Assembly (NCBI GenBank): GCA_017428215.1
Contig: JAFRRH010000022.1
Coordinates: 90,756 to 154,755, forward strand
Direction: 5' to 3'
DNA: 64,000 nt
Source: Selenomonadaceae bacterium
GTDB lineage: Bacteria > Bacillota > Negativicutes > Selenomonadales > Selenomonadaceae
This document shows, in pieces, positions 51,856 through 60,651 of this stretch (its first letter is position 1; every line of letters starts with the position of its first letter). Made by a program: the position numbers and the translations under genes. The notes under the pieces are model-generated. The model was given only the letters and a program-made list of their open reading frames with translations. It was not told the DNA's origin and ran no database searches.

Positions 51856-52752
51856 ATGGCGGTCATCTACTACAACAACCAAAATTTTTCGGATAATCCC
51901 GTTGCCGAGCAAAAATTAAAGCTCCTTTATGTCTGTCAAACTGAAACAATGATTCCGACTGCCATGCACGCCCATGATAATCTTTTGGAGTTGCAATATA
52001 TTAGCGGCGGCAAAGCTCTTATCCGTATTGACGGGCACGCCTATCAAGTTCAAAAAGGCGACGTGGTGATTTATAATGCGGGCGTTTTGCACGATGAATG
52101 CGCCGACGCGAATTTTGGCATGTCCTTTTACAACTGCGGAATAAAAAATTTTAAACTGCCCGACCTGCCGAAAAATCATCTCTTGCCGCATGACGTTAAG
52201 CCGATTTTGCACACGCAAGATAAGGCGGATTGTATCGAAACGATTTTCCGTGAACTTTTTGAGCAAGTTTCACAGAAAAAAATTTTCTCTGGCGCGATTT
52301 GTCATTATCTGCTGAATGCGTTGCTGGTAATTTTAATGGAGCAAATTACTCACGAAAAAACTGCGCGGCGTGATAGATTTGATGAGTCGTTCCGCAGGTG
52401 TAAAAAATTTATCGACGAACATTTTACAGAAAATATTTCTATTGAGCAGATGAGCGAAATTGCAAATATGAGCGTCTCTGGTTTCTCGCACCACTTTAAA
52501 AAAATTTTAGGACTTTCGCCCGGTCAATATTTAATTAGACTTAAAATCGGCATGGGACAAAAACTTTTAATGAGTACGGATAAAAGTATCACTGAAATTA
52601 GCATGGAGCTTGGCTATGATAACGTCAGCCATTTCAACAAGCAGTTTAAAAAATTTGTCGGAACATCGCCGCGCAGTTACAGGAAACTTTGGGTCGGCAA
52701 CGAACAATTTAAAAATCTAAATCATATTTACAATCAGCTGATGAAAAGTTAA
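51856..52752 (+). CDS. AraC-family transcriptional regulator with N-terminal cupin
   Basis: The 298-residue product has a cupin sensor (MHAHDNLLELQYISGGKALIRIDG, YQVQKGDVVIYNAGVLHDE) and a C-terminal AraC DNA-binding domain (SIEQMSEIANMSVSGFSHHFKKILGLSPGQYL, ITEISMELGYDNVSHFNKQFKKFVGTSPRSYRKLW). It is a paralogue in architecture of the regulator at 38175. It is divergent from iolH and is the first gene of an operon with PHP, sulfite reductase-like and PiT genes. ATG 51856 has GAGGT upstream. Confidence 0.86.
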   Translation: MAVIYYNNQNFSDNPVAEQKLKLLYVCQTETMIPTAMHAHDNLLELQYISGGKALIRIDGHAYQVQKGDVVIYNAGVLHDECADANFGMSFYNCGIKNFKLPDLPKNHLLPHDVKPILHTQDKADCIETIFRELFEQVSQKKIFSGAICHYLLNALLVILMEQITHEKTARRDRFDESFRRCKKFIDEHFTENISIEQMSEIANMSVSGFSHHFKKILGLSPGQYLIRLKIGMGQKLLMSTDKSITEISMELGYDNVSHFNKQFKKFVGTSPRSYRKLWVGNEQFKNLNHIYNQLMKS

Positions 52753-52766
52753 GAGGAGGCGGACAG

Positions 52767-53540
52767 ATGATATTTGATTCACACATGCACACGAAATTTT
52801 CTGCGGATTCGGAAATGCTTGCGGCAGACGCGATTAACAAGGCGTCAAAGTTAAATATTGGCGTGGTGTTCACGGAGCATTTTGATTACGGTCTGGAGTT
52901 GAATGGCAAAAAATTTTCCTTCGACCCCGCCGCTTACATGGACGAATATAAAAATCTGCGCGGCGAAAAAATTCGGCTCGGCGTGGAAGTTGGCTTAAGA
53001 AAATTTGCACGGGCGGCTAATAAAAAATTTATCGCGCAGGCGGACTTTGATTTAGTTATCGGCTCAATTCATCTCGTAGACGACATTGACATTTACTATC
53101 CAGATTTTTACGTTGGCAAGGACAAGACAACGGCTTATAAAAAATATTTTGAGCAAATGGCGACGGAGGCGGAAGTTTGCGACTATGACGTATTGGGGCA
53201 TATTGATTACATTTGCCGCGCCGCTCCCTATGACAATCCCGAAATTGATTATCCGACGTTTAAGGCGGAGATTGATACGGTTTTAAAAATCGTCGTTGAG
53301 CGCGGAAAAGTTTTGGAACTTAACACGCGCCGTTTTGATAAGCCGCGCAGTATTGAAGAACTGGTGCCCGTCTATAAAAAATATCGCGAACTCGGCGGGC
53401 GATTCGTTACGCTTGGTTCAGACGCTCACAGAGTTGCGGCTGTCGGAAATTATTTTAATCGCGCTTTAGATTTTGCTCGTAAACTCGACTTGACGCCTGT
53501 AACTTTCTGTGAACGCAAACTTGAGGAGATTACGTTATGA
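52767..53540 (+). CDS. PHP-domain phosphatase (histidinol-phosphatase HisJ-like)
   Basis: The 257-residue product has the metal-binding PHP motifs FDSHMHTKFSADSE, FTEHFDYG, GVEVGL, VIGSIHLVDDID, DVLGHIDYICR and LGSDAHRVAAVG. These match the K-type histidinol-phosphate phosphatase fold, but no other his genes are nearby. It may serve a different phosphomonoester. It lies 14 bp after the AraC gene and overlaps the next gene by 4 bp. Confidence 0.82.
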   Translation: MIFDSHMHTKFSADSEMLAADAINKASKLNIGVVFTEHFDYGLELNGKKFSFDPAAYMDEYKNLRGEKIRLGVEVGLRKFARAANKKFIAQADFDLVIGSIHLVDDIDIYYPDFYVGKDKTTAYKKYFEQMATEAEVCDYDVLGHIDYICRAAPYDNPEIDYPTFKAEIDTVLKIVVERGKVLELNTRRFDKPRSIEELVPVYKKYRELGGRFVTLGSDAHRVAAVGNYFNRALDFARKLDLTPVTFCERKLEEITL

Positions 53541-54358
53541 AAAATTTTTTAGCTAAGCAAAGGCAAGCGGGCTTTTATTCGATTAGATTTAAGTCGTCAG
53601 CGGGCAGATTAACCAACGCGCAACTTTTAGCGATTCACGGGCTGGCAGAAAAATTTGGCGCGGGATATATCCATTTGACCAGTCGGCAGGAAATATCAAT
53701 TCCGTTTGTGCGTCAAGAGAATTTGGCGGAGATAGAAAAAATCTGCGCGGCGAACGGATTAGAAATATCGCCAGCGGGCACGATTGTGAAAATGGTTACG
53801 GCATGTCAGGGCAATGAAATTTGTCCGTCGGGGATAATTGATTCGCCTGAAATTGCCCGCGAGATTGAACGTCGGCACGGCGGGCGCGAACTTCCGAATA
53901 AAATTACCTGCTCGGTGACGGGTTGCCCGAATAATTGCATGAAAGTTCACTACAACGACATTGGCATTAAGGGCGCAGTGGATCCGCAGTTTATCGCGGA
54001 GAATTGTATTTATTGCGGCGGCTGTGCTAAAGTTTGTCGCGTCGGTGCGATTGAAGTTGACCGCCAATCAAAAACTTGGACGATTAATCGCGATAAGTGC
54101 ATTAACTGCGGACGTTGTGTAAAAATTTGCAAGAAAGATGCTCTGCGCGGCGTGGTCGGTTACAAAATTTATTTGGCGGGTGAAATTCTTCCGCAGTTCA
54201 TTGACAACGAGGAAACTGTTTATCAAATTATCGACACGACGTTAAATTATTTCGCTGAACACGCTAAGCCTCGCGAACGCTTAAGCAAAATGTTTGAACG
54301 GCTCGGCTCCCAAGATTTGACGCAAGTATTGTTGTCTGCTAAAATCTTGCCGAAATAA
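53537..54358 (+). CDS. Siroheme sulfite/nitrite reductase-like protein with 2x[4Fe-4S] ferredoxin domain
   Basis: The 273-residue product has a nitrite/sulfite reductase ferredoxin-like half-domain (YIHLTSRQEISIPFV), a siroheme/[4Fe-4S] cluster-binding segment (TACQGNEICPSGI ... CSVTGCPNNCMK) and two ferredoxin motifs (CIYCGGCAKVCRVGAIE, CINCGRCVKICKKDAL). This matches small anaerobic sulfite reductase (AsrC-like) or dissimilatory-type proteins. No asrA or asrB is adjacent, so its electron donor and substrate are uncertain. It overlaps the PHP gene by 4 bp. Confidence 0.82.
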   Translation: MKNFLAKQRQAGFYSIRFKSSAGRLTNAQLLAIHGLAEKFGAGYIHLTSRQEISIPFVRQENLAEIEKICAANGLEISPAGTIVKMVTACQGNEICPSGIIDSPEIAREIERRHGGRELPNKITCSVTGCPNNCMKVHYNDIGIKGAVDPQFIAENCIYCGGCAKVCRVGAIEVDRQSKTWTINRDKCINCGRCVKICKKDALRGVVGYKIYLAGEILPQFIDNEETVYQIIDTTLNYFAEHAKPRERLSKMFERLGSQDLTQVLLSAKILPK

Positions 54359-54378
54359 TTTTTAAGGAGCTGGGACTT

Positions 54379-55374
54379 TTGGTTGAGCTTCAATATTTAA
54401 TCATAACGGTGATAATTCTAGCTTTGGTGTTTGACTTTATCAACGGTTTTCACGATACGGCAAACGCCATAGCGACTTCAGTAAGCACACGCGCCCTTAA
54501 TCCGAATCATGCAACGATTATGGCGGCGTGTTTAAATTTTTTAGGGGCAATGGTTTCGACGGGTGTGGCAAAAACTATCGGCGGAGATATTGTAAGTTCG
54601 CCCAGTCTCGTCGATGAAAAAATAATTATCGCGGCTTTGATAGGTGCAATTTTTTGGAATTTGCTAACATGGCGGCTAGGATTGCCGTCTAGTTCATCTC
54701 ATGCGCTGATTGGTGGGTTAATCGGCGCAGTTTTAATTTCCGTCGGATTGAGTGGTTTGAATTTTAACGGTATAGGAAAAATTTTAGTCGCGCTTATCGC
54801 GTCGCCGGCAATCGCATTCGTTACGGGAATTATCATCATGAATATAATTTTTAGGCTGTTTGAAAATTTCCCGCCGCATTTTATCAACGACAAATTCCGC
54901 AAAATGCAAGTCGTTTCAGCGGCAATGATAGCTTTTTCTAACGGCTCAAACGACGCGCAAAAATCTATGGGCATAATAACGTTGGCATTATTTAGCGGCG
55001 GTTTTATTTCTGAATTTGAAGTTCCGACTTATGTAAAAGTTCTGTGCGCGGCGGCAATGGCATTGGGCACGGCGACAGGCGGTTGGCGCATAATAAAAAC
55101 CGTCGGCGGCAAAATCTTTAAATTAGAGCCTCCGAGCGGCTTTGCGGCAGATTTAAATTCATCAACAGTAGTTTTCAGCGCGACGCTCTTAAATTTGCCG
55201 GTTTCAACGACGCACGTTGTATCCGGTTCGATAATGGGTGTTGGCACAGCTAAAAGGATAAACGCAGTTCATTGGGGCGTTGCTAAACAAATGGTCAAAG
55301 CTTGGGGAATAACAATTCCTATCACGGCGGCAATCGGCGCGTCGGCTTTCTTTTTAGTCAAGGCAGTCTTTTAA
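54379..55374 (+). CDS. pit: Inorganic phosphate transporter, PiT family
   Basis: The 331-residue permease has the duplicated PiT signature: FDFINGFHDTANAIATSVSTRALNPNHA near the N-terminus and AFSNGSNDAQKSMGIITLALFSGG in the second half, plus VSTTHVVSGSIMG. It imports phosphate, probably with H+ or Na+ and metal. The start is TTG behind AAGGAG. It is the last gene of the AraC-PHP-reductase operon; a phosphatase and a phosphate transporter together suggest a phosphate-related role (inference). Confidence 0.9.
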   Translation: MVELQYLIITVIILALVFDFINGFHDTANAIATSVSTRALNPNHATIMAACLNFLGAMVSTGVAKTIGGDIVSSPSLVDEKIIIAALIGAIFWNLLTWRLGLPSSSSHALIGGLIGAVLISVGLSGLNFNGIGKILVALIASPAIAFVTGIIIMNIIFRLFENFPPHFINDKFRKMQVVSAAMIAFSNGSNDAQKSMGIITLALFSGGFISEFEVPTYVKVLCAAAMALGTATGGWRIIKTVGGKIFKLEPPSGFAADLNSSTVVFSATLLNLPVSTTHVVSGSIMGVGTAKRINAVHWGVAKQMVKAWGITIPITAAIGASAFFLVKAVF

Positions 55375-55381
55375 TTTATGA

Positions 55382-57457
55382 TTATTTTATGGTCGGATTA
55401 TCAGTTTCAGCAATATAAGCTCGTGCCGCGTCGATGACAGCCTTTTTTAGCTCAAGAATCGGTGTGTTTTTGACTTGTGCACCAGCAACATTTTGATGGC
55501 CGCCGCCGCCGAATTTCTCCATGATAACTTGAACGTTTAAATCCCCGCTGGAGCGCGCACTTATCCCGACAGTATCATTTTTCATTTGGAACAGGATAAT
55601 CGTCATGCGCACGCCTTCAACCCTTAAAAGACCGTCCGCCGCTTGTCCCGCGATAGCTTGCACGTTCGGAATAATGTTATCAATGTAAGAAACGACAAGT
55701 CCGCCTTCGTAATACTCCGATTGCGCTTTGGTTTTGGCAAGAGAAACTGTCGTCTCGTAATCCGATTTGAAAAGATAATTCACGACAACAGGGTCGGCTC
55801 CGCTCCTGCGCAAATAAGCCGCCGCCTCAAAAGTTCTCGCGCCCGCCTGTATCGAAAAGTTTTTCGTGTCGACGACAATGCCCGAATAAAGCGCGGTCGC
55901 CGCCAATTTGCCAAGTTTAACTTTATCGTCAAAGTACATCAAAAGTTCCGTAACCATTTCGCACGTCGAACTTGAGCCTGGCTCCAGATAAGTTATCGCG
56001 GGATTTTTAATTGTATTCTCGCTACGTCTGTGGTGGTCAATGACTACCACTTTTTTTATACGCTCAAGTAAATTCGGCGCGGCAACCAAATTTGGAATAA
56101 AAGTATCAACGACAACCAACAGCGGCTCAAGCGCGGTGGAAATGGAAACTTCATTCGCGCTGACGAATAAATCTTTATACGCCTCGTCCTTTTCAAGCAG
56201 GTCGATAATTTTTTCCACACTGTCAAGCCAGTTGCTAAGGACGATATGCGCGGGCTTATTTAAACTACGCGCCATGAGTGCGACGCCAACCGCCGCTCCA
56301 AATGCGTCATAATCCTCGCGGGTGTGCCCCATTATAAAAACTTCGTCCGCCGCTTCCATAGTGTCGCGTATCGAATGGCTCATGACACGCGCCTTGACAC
56401 GAGTATTTCTCTCGACTGCCTTAGCTCGTCCGCCGAAGAATTGCATTTTGTCGTTGCGGTTGACTGCTACTTGGTCTCCGCCGCGTGCCAATGCCAAATC
56501 CAATCCCGATTGCGCCTTAACGTCTAATTCGTTCATTGACTGTTCAGCGGACGGTTTTTCAGCGACTGCCGCGCCCATTGATAACGTTACCGGTAATTGG
56601 TTTTTGTTAACTAACTGGCGTACTTTATCCAGCACTATAAATTTTCTTTCAATCTCCAATTCTAAAGCGCGTTGCTCCAAAATCACCAAATATAAATCGC
56701 TCGATACCCGCCGCATAAAACCTGCTAGCGACGTAACCCACTCCTCCAAAATTTCGCTGACTGATAACAATAACGAAGTTTTTTCCGCCTCGTTAAGTCC
56801 TTGCGTTACTTCGTCGTAGTTGTCAATTTGTACATAAATAATCGCCGTGCGACTATTTGCATACTCAACCTTTAAATCCTCGTAAGGCGTAATTTCCCGT
56901 GCAAACAATACAATCATTCGCGAATAATCTTTGTTGGCTTGCAAGCGACGATATTTAATTAAAAAGTGCCGATTAAATTCCTCAACCGTATTATCTGCTG
57001 TTTTACGTCGACGCAATGATTTAACGGGATATTCGCCTTCCATTTCTAAAGGTTTGCCGTCTTTGGGAACGAACGAAAGAATTTCTTTGGGCACAAGCCC
57101 TTCCCAAAATTCCTCAACGTCCATGCCCTGCTGAGGAACTAATTCCGCAAAATCCTGCATTACGGAATTGCACCATTGAAGCCGCCCGTCCTCGTCTACA
57201 ACTAATATTCCTTCTGGCAATTTCGTCATCGCGTAATACATCATGTCGTTTAAGTTGCCTATGACATTTTCCGTGTATTCTTTAAATCTTTTTTCGCGCT
57301 CAATTCGGCGCACGCGAGCAAACCAAATTAATAATACCCACATTAAAAGAGCCATTGCGCCCAAAATTTTGTTGTACTGCGAAAGTGTCACGACCATTAC
57401 TAACATTACGGATAAATTTATTACGGCGTCTGGCCACGCAGATAAAATTCTCGGCAT
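55382..57457 (-). CDS. gdpP: Cyclic-di-AMP phosphodiesterase GdpP
   Basis: The 691-residue membrane protein has two N-terminal spans, a PAS-like domain (VDEDGRLQWCNSVMQDF), a degenerate GGDEF domain and a DHH/DHHA1 phosphodiesterase module (VFIMGHTREDYDAFGAAVG, VIDHHRRS, GIVVDTKNFS, GGGGHQNVAGA). GdpP hydrolyses c-di-AMP to pApA and so affects osmotic balance and wall stress. It follows yybS with no gap, the usual gene pair. Confidence 0.93.
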   Translation of the reverse strand: MPRILSAWPDAVINLSVMLVMVVTLSQYNKILGAMALLMWVLLIWFARVRRIEREKRFKEYTENVIGNLNDMMYYAMTKLPEGILVVDEDGRLQWCNSVMQDFAELVPQQGMDVEEFWEGLVPKEILSFVPKDGKPLEMEGEYPVKSLRRRKTADNTVEEFNRHFLIKYRRLQANKDYSRMIVLFAREITPYEDLKVEYANSRTAIIYVQIDNYDEVTQGLNEAEKTSLLLSVSEILEEWVTSLAGFMRRVSSDLYLVILEQRALELEIERKFIVLDKVRQLVNKNQLPVTLSMGAAVAEKPSAEQSMNELDVKAQSGLDLALARGGDQVAVNRNDKMQFFGGRAKAVERNTRVKARVMSHSIRDTMEAADEVFIMGHTREDYDAFGAAVGVALMARSLNKPAHIVLSNWLDSVEKIIDLLEKDEAYKDLFVSANEVSISTALEPLLVVVDTFIPNLVAAPNLLERIKKVVVIDHHRRSENTIKNPAITYLEPGSSSTCEMVTELLMYFDDKVKLGKLAATALYSGIVVDTKNFSIQAGARTFEAAAYLRRSGADPVVVNYLFKSDYETTVSLAKTKAQSEYYEGGLVVSYIDNIIPNVQAIAGQAADGLLRVEGVRMTIILFQMKNDTVGISARSSGDLNVQVIMEKFGGGGHQNVAGAQVKNTPILELKKAVIDAARAYIAETDNPTIK

Positions 57458-58414
57458 TTAATCACCGCCCTTTAAAAGTCTTTTGCGGTAATCAAACAAC
57501 ATATCTATCAAACCAGTTACCGCAACCAGTTGCAGGAAAAACATATTCAGCAGAAATATCACGTACAAAAAACGCCGTATGAACTTTGAAACTTTATATC
57601 GGTCGAAGATAAAAGACAGCAACGAAAATCCTTGCACAAGTCCGACTAACGCGGAAATTATCAGCAAATTCAGCGATATTTCGTAAATCTCCGTCCAATT
57701 TCGCGTGAAGCCCCAATATATTCCCAATCCGCCGATTAGAGCTGTGTAGCAGAACACCGCAGGGAATTTCCATTCGGCGAAAGGCGGCATTGTCGGGAGT
57801 TTAAGTTGCAGTTTAGGGAAAATCCAACGCGCCGTGAACCAAACCGCAAATGTATTTATCAGCGCAGTCAACATTATCAGCGTCGGCATAAGAAAAGCTA
57901 ACGTCTGCAATGCCGGCTCGACTTGCGTTTTTGCTTCGGCAATGCGTTCTTTTTCAACGCCCATGCTTTCATACAGTGCAAAGGAATCGTCAAATGATTC
58001 GCGCACCATTTCAATTTGCGTTTCGACTAAATTTATGTCCATAACGACAATCAGCAAGGCGAGTGTTAAAATCTGCGCGGTGGACGCAACTATTAACGTT
58101 GAGAAAAAAATTTTTGCCGCACCGAAATTTTTTCGCACGCACCAACCGAGTATCACGCCGCATATCCCAAAGCTTAAGGCGAGCCGTATTGCCATAATCG
58201 GACTAATTAACATTGACAGCAAAATAAACGAGACGACAAGCGCACTTAAGCCTTTGCCCGCTCCTTGTCGTGCCGTCAAAACTGCCAGCGGCACCGCGCA
58301 GAAAAATTCCGCAAACATGCCGATAATCGGGACGTAGACCGTGACAAGCCCGATTATTACCGTTATCGCCACGAGCAAGCCGCTTTCGATTGTCGGAGTA
58401 ATTCCTCTTCCCAT
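57458..58414 (-). CDS. yybS: YybS-family membrane protein (DUF2232)
   Basis: The 318-residue polytopic protein begins GRGITPTIESGLLVAITVIIGLVTVYVPIIG and has about eight spans, matching DUF2232/YybS. Its biochemical role is unknown; it is widely found just upstream of gdpP. Its start lies 1 nt past the stop of the upstream RTX-like gene, with GGTAGGT as a weak SD, so it is probably read through from that gene. Confidence 0.85.
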   Translation of the reverse strand: MGRGITPTIESGLLVAITVIIGLVTVYVPIIGMFAEFFCAVPLAVLTARQGAGKGLSALVVSFILLSMLISPIMAIRLALSFGICGVILGWCVRKNFGAAKIFFSTLIVASTAQILTLALLIVVMDINLVETQIEMVRESFDDSFALYESMGVEKERIAEAKTQVEPALQTLAFLMPTLIMLTALINTFAVWFTARWIFPKLQLKLPTMPPFAEWKFPAVFCYTALIGGLGIYWGFTRNWTEIYEISLNLLIISALVGLVQGFSLLSFIFDRYKVSKFIRRFLYVIFLLNMFFLQLVAVTGLIDMLFDYRKRLLKGGD

Positions 58415-58415
58415 T

Positions 58416-60278
58416 TTATTTACCTACCAATTTTGTACCACTGATTTTATATGACGTTCCGTTGATGTTAAAGCTTGTCGCTGTGAAATCTTTCAAAGTG
58501 ATTGCGTTTTTCGTCGAGCCAACTTTAAATGCAAGTTCTTTTTTACTTTTGTTATAGCTTGCCGAAAATGCGCCAGTAATCTGGAGCATGTCATTGTTTT
58601 CAAAGCCGTAGATAACGTCCTTGCCTTCGCCGCTTTCGTAAATAAAAGTGTCAGCTCCCGCGTTGCCCCAGAGTGTATCATTACCCTTGCCGCCCCAAAG
58701 CGAATCATTACCTGAGCCGCCATAAAGTTTATCGTTGCCAGCGTTGCCGTAAAGTTCATCGTTGTCAGCGTCGCCATTTAGCAAATCATTACCCGCGCCG
58801 CCATAAATCGTGTCTAAACCTGCACCGCCGTAAAGTTTATCGTTGCCTGCGTCGCCATTTAGCGAATCATTACCTGCGTCGCCATAAATCGTATCTAAAC
58901 CTGAGCCGCCGTAAAGTTTATCGTTGTCAGCGTCGCCATTTAGCAAATCATTACCCGCGCCGCCATAAATCGTATCTAAACCTGCACCGCCGTAAAGTTT
59001 ATCGTTGCCAGCGTCGCCGTTTAGCGAATCATTACCCGTGCCGCCATAAATCGTGTCTAAACCTGCGCCACCGTAAAGTTTATCGTTGCCTGCGTCGCCA
59101 TTTAGCGAATCATTACCTGCGCCGCCATAAATCGTATCGTTGCCTTTTCCCGCCGCGATTGTGTTTGCACTGCTGTTGCCGGTAATCTTTATGCCGTTGC
59201 TAAGTGCTGTGGCGTCAACTTTTTTAACGGAGGAAGAATATTTGCTTAAATCAAGCGTAGTGTCGCTATAATTTTCCGAGACCGTCAAAACGGAGCCTTT
59301 AACTGTGACGTCCTTAGAATTATCAGCCGTGCTTGTAGTCGTGCTTGTAGAATTTGAAGCGGCAGCTTGTTTAGCGAGATAGCGCAATAACATGTAGCCA
59401 CCTGCATAAGTATAAATACTGTTGCTTGTTAAGCTCAAAATTTTCTCAAGCCTTGCAGGATTTTTAGCTAAAGTTTCAATGGCGTCCTTCCTCAAGTCGT
59501 CAATGCCGTGCGTGAGTTCCGCTAAACCTTCTTTGATAAAAAGCGGCAAGGACTTAAAATTATCAACCTTAGCCATCATTATGGAATGGGTCAATTCGTG
59601 CGAAATTGTCCTGTCCAAATAGCCTTTCTTGTTGCTTATGCCGTTAACGTCCGTGCTCTTTAAATTTTTAAAATACGCTCTGTTAATCGTCAAAGTCAGC
59701 GTGTAGCGACCGTTAACTTTTTTAGGATAATCGCTGTAGGCAAGATAGCTGGCGTTGGCTTTATTTTCAAACACAATCAAAATTTCTTTGACAGTGGCGT
59801 CTTTGTCACTAAAGCTGTAGCCGTAAGATTCTTTGATGAGGTTCAAAGTTTCTTTTGCCCACCAAGTTTTAAGCGATTGCCAAATTTGAGTTTCGTCACT
59901 CGTTAATTTAGTAGTTTTACCGAGCCGAAAAGTTAAACCGTTCGTAGTAAACGAGGTACCGGTAAAGCTCGTATCCAAACTTCCGCTTTCGGGCACGACG
60001 CTATCAGCAGTTTTAGTAGTCTTGCCGCCTGCGTCCGAGCCGGTTATCGCGCCGGTGTCGTCGTTATCTAAAATTATCCCGCACTTTTTGAGCAGAAAAT
60101 TTGTCGCGCCCAAACTTTTACAATCAGCAATCATTTTATTTATTGCGGTGGCTATGTTAGAAAAATATCCGTTCGAGGCGTATTTAACTGCCGCATCAAG
60201 TGCCGCTGTGCCAGAAAGGGTTGTGGTATCCAGCGAACTCATAAATTTTTTTATCACGCTTAATTGACTGGTTGCCAT
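58416..60278 (-). CDS. RTX-like calcium-binding repeat protein with HExxH domain
   Basis: The 620-residue product carries the same N-terminal module as the two proteins at the left end (LSVIKKFMSSLDTTTLSGTAALDAAVK ... KCGIILDNDDTGAITGSDAGG, written here in parts) and no Sec signal. A peptidase-type region contains SHELTHSIMMAK (HExxH) and IKEGLAELTHGIDD. Residues ~390-560 hold about 18 calcium-binding nonapeptides in very regular tandem form (GDAGNDKLYGGAGLDTIYGG). I chose ATG 60278 behind AAGGAGCG. It appears to be first in an operon with yybS and gdpP. Export and substrate are unknown. Confidence 0.82.
   Translation of the reverse strand: MATSQLSVIKKFMSSLDTTTLSGTAALDAAVKYASNGYFSNIATAINKMIADCKSLGATNFLLKKCGIILDNDDTGAITGSDAGGKTTKTADSVVPESGSLDTSFTGTSFTTNGLTFRLGKTTKLTSDETQIWQSLKTWWAKETLNLIKESYGYSFSDKDATVKEILIVFENKANASYLAYSDYPKKVNGRYTLTLTINRAYFKNLKSTDVNGISNKKGYLDRTISHELTHSIMMAKVDNFKSLPLFIKEGLAELTHGIDDLRKDAIETLAKNPARLEKILSLTSNSIYTYAGGYMLLRYLAKQAAASNSTSTTTSTADNSKDVTVKGSVLTVSENYSDTTLDLSKYSSSVKKVDATALSNGIKITGNSSANTIAAGKGNDTIYGGAGNDSLNGDAGNDKLYGGAGLDTIYGGTGNDSLNGDAGNDKLYGGAGLDTIYGGAGNDLLNGDADNDKLYGGSGLDTIYGDAGNDSLNGDAGNDKLYGGAGLDTIYGGAGNDLLNGDADNDELYGNAGNDKLYGGSGNDSLWGGKGNDTLWGNAGADTFIYESGEGKDVIYGFENNDMLQITGAFSASYNKSKKELAFKVGSTKNAITLKDFTATSFNINGTSYKISGTKLVGK
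58680..59150 (-). repeat. Tandem RTX nonapeptide-coding repeats
   Basis: The DNA repeats a ~108-bp (36-residue) higher-order unit of two nonapeptide pairs at least four times with few changes, a candidate for copy-number variation. Confidence 0.7.
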
Positions 60279-60316
60279 AAAATTCGCTCCTTCCCATGTA
60301 ATAAAAAATTTGGCTA

Positions 60317-60346
60317 AGTATAACATAAGCACGAAACTTTTTGCAA
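60317..60346 (-). promoter_or_regulatory. Promoter of the RTX-yybS-gdpP operon
   Basis: On the minus strand TTGCAA (60346-60341), an 18-nt spacer and TATACT (60322-60317), ~39 nt before the start codon. Confidence 0.5.
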
Positions 60347-60416
60347 AAAATTCCGCCTCATTATTCGCGAGAAAAAATTTTGGACAAGTGTATTCAATAT
60401 ACCGTCAAAAAATTTC

Positions 60417-60445
60417 TTGACACTCGGCGGGCGTTATGATAATCT
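60417..60445 (+). promoter_or_regulatory. tRNA-Ser promoter
   Basis: TTGACA (60417-60422), a 17-nt spacer and TAATCT (60440-60445), 23 nt before the tRNA. Confidence 0.6.
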
Positions 60446-60468
60446 ACGCAAGGTTTTTAAAGCAGTAA

Positions 60469-60557
60469 GGAGCAGTACCCAAGTCGGTGAAGGGGACGGT
60501 TTGCTAAATCGTTAGGCTCGAAAGGGCGCGGAGGTTCGAGTCCTCTCTGCTCCGCCA
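60469..60557 (+). tRNA. tRNA-Ser(GCT)
   Basis: Acceptor stem GGAGCAG/CTGCTCC, anticodon GCT in CGGTTT-GCT-AAATCG, a long variable arm (GGCTCGAAAGGGCGC region), T loop GGTTCGAGTCC and encoded CCA: a class II serine tRNA. Confidence 0.95.
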
Positions 60558-60651
60558 TAATGAAAATATTTCCGCCCTTCAATGAGCGGTTCTCTAAAAT
60601 CGTCGTGCGAAGTGCCGTGCGGCGATTTAAACGTTTAAGGAGGTTTTACCA

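Noticed and set aside
58673..59185. Plus-strand 170-residue frame rich in His, Arg, Tyr and Cys with regular repeats
   Set aside because: Mirror image of the tandem RTX nonapeptides on the minus strand; the periodicity comes from that gene.
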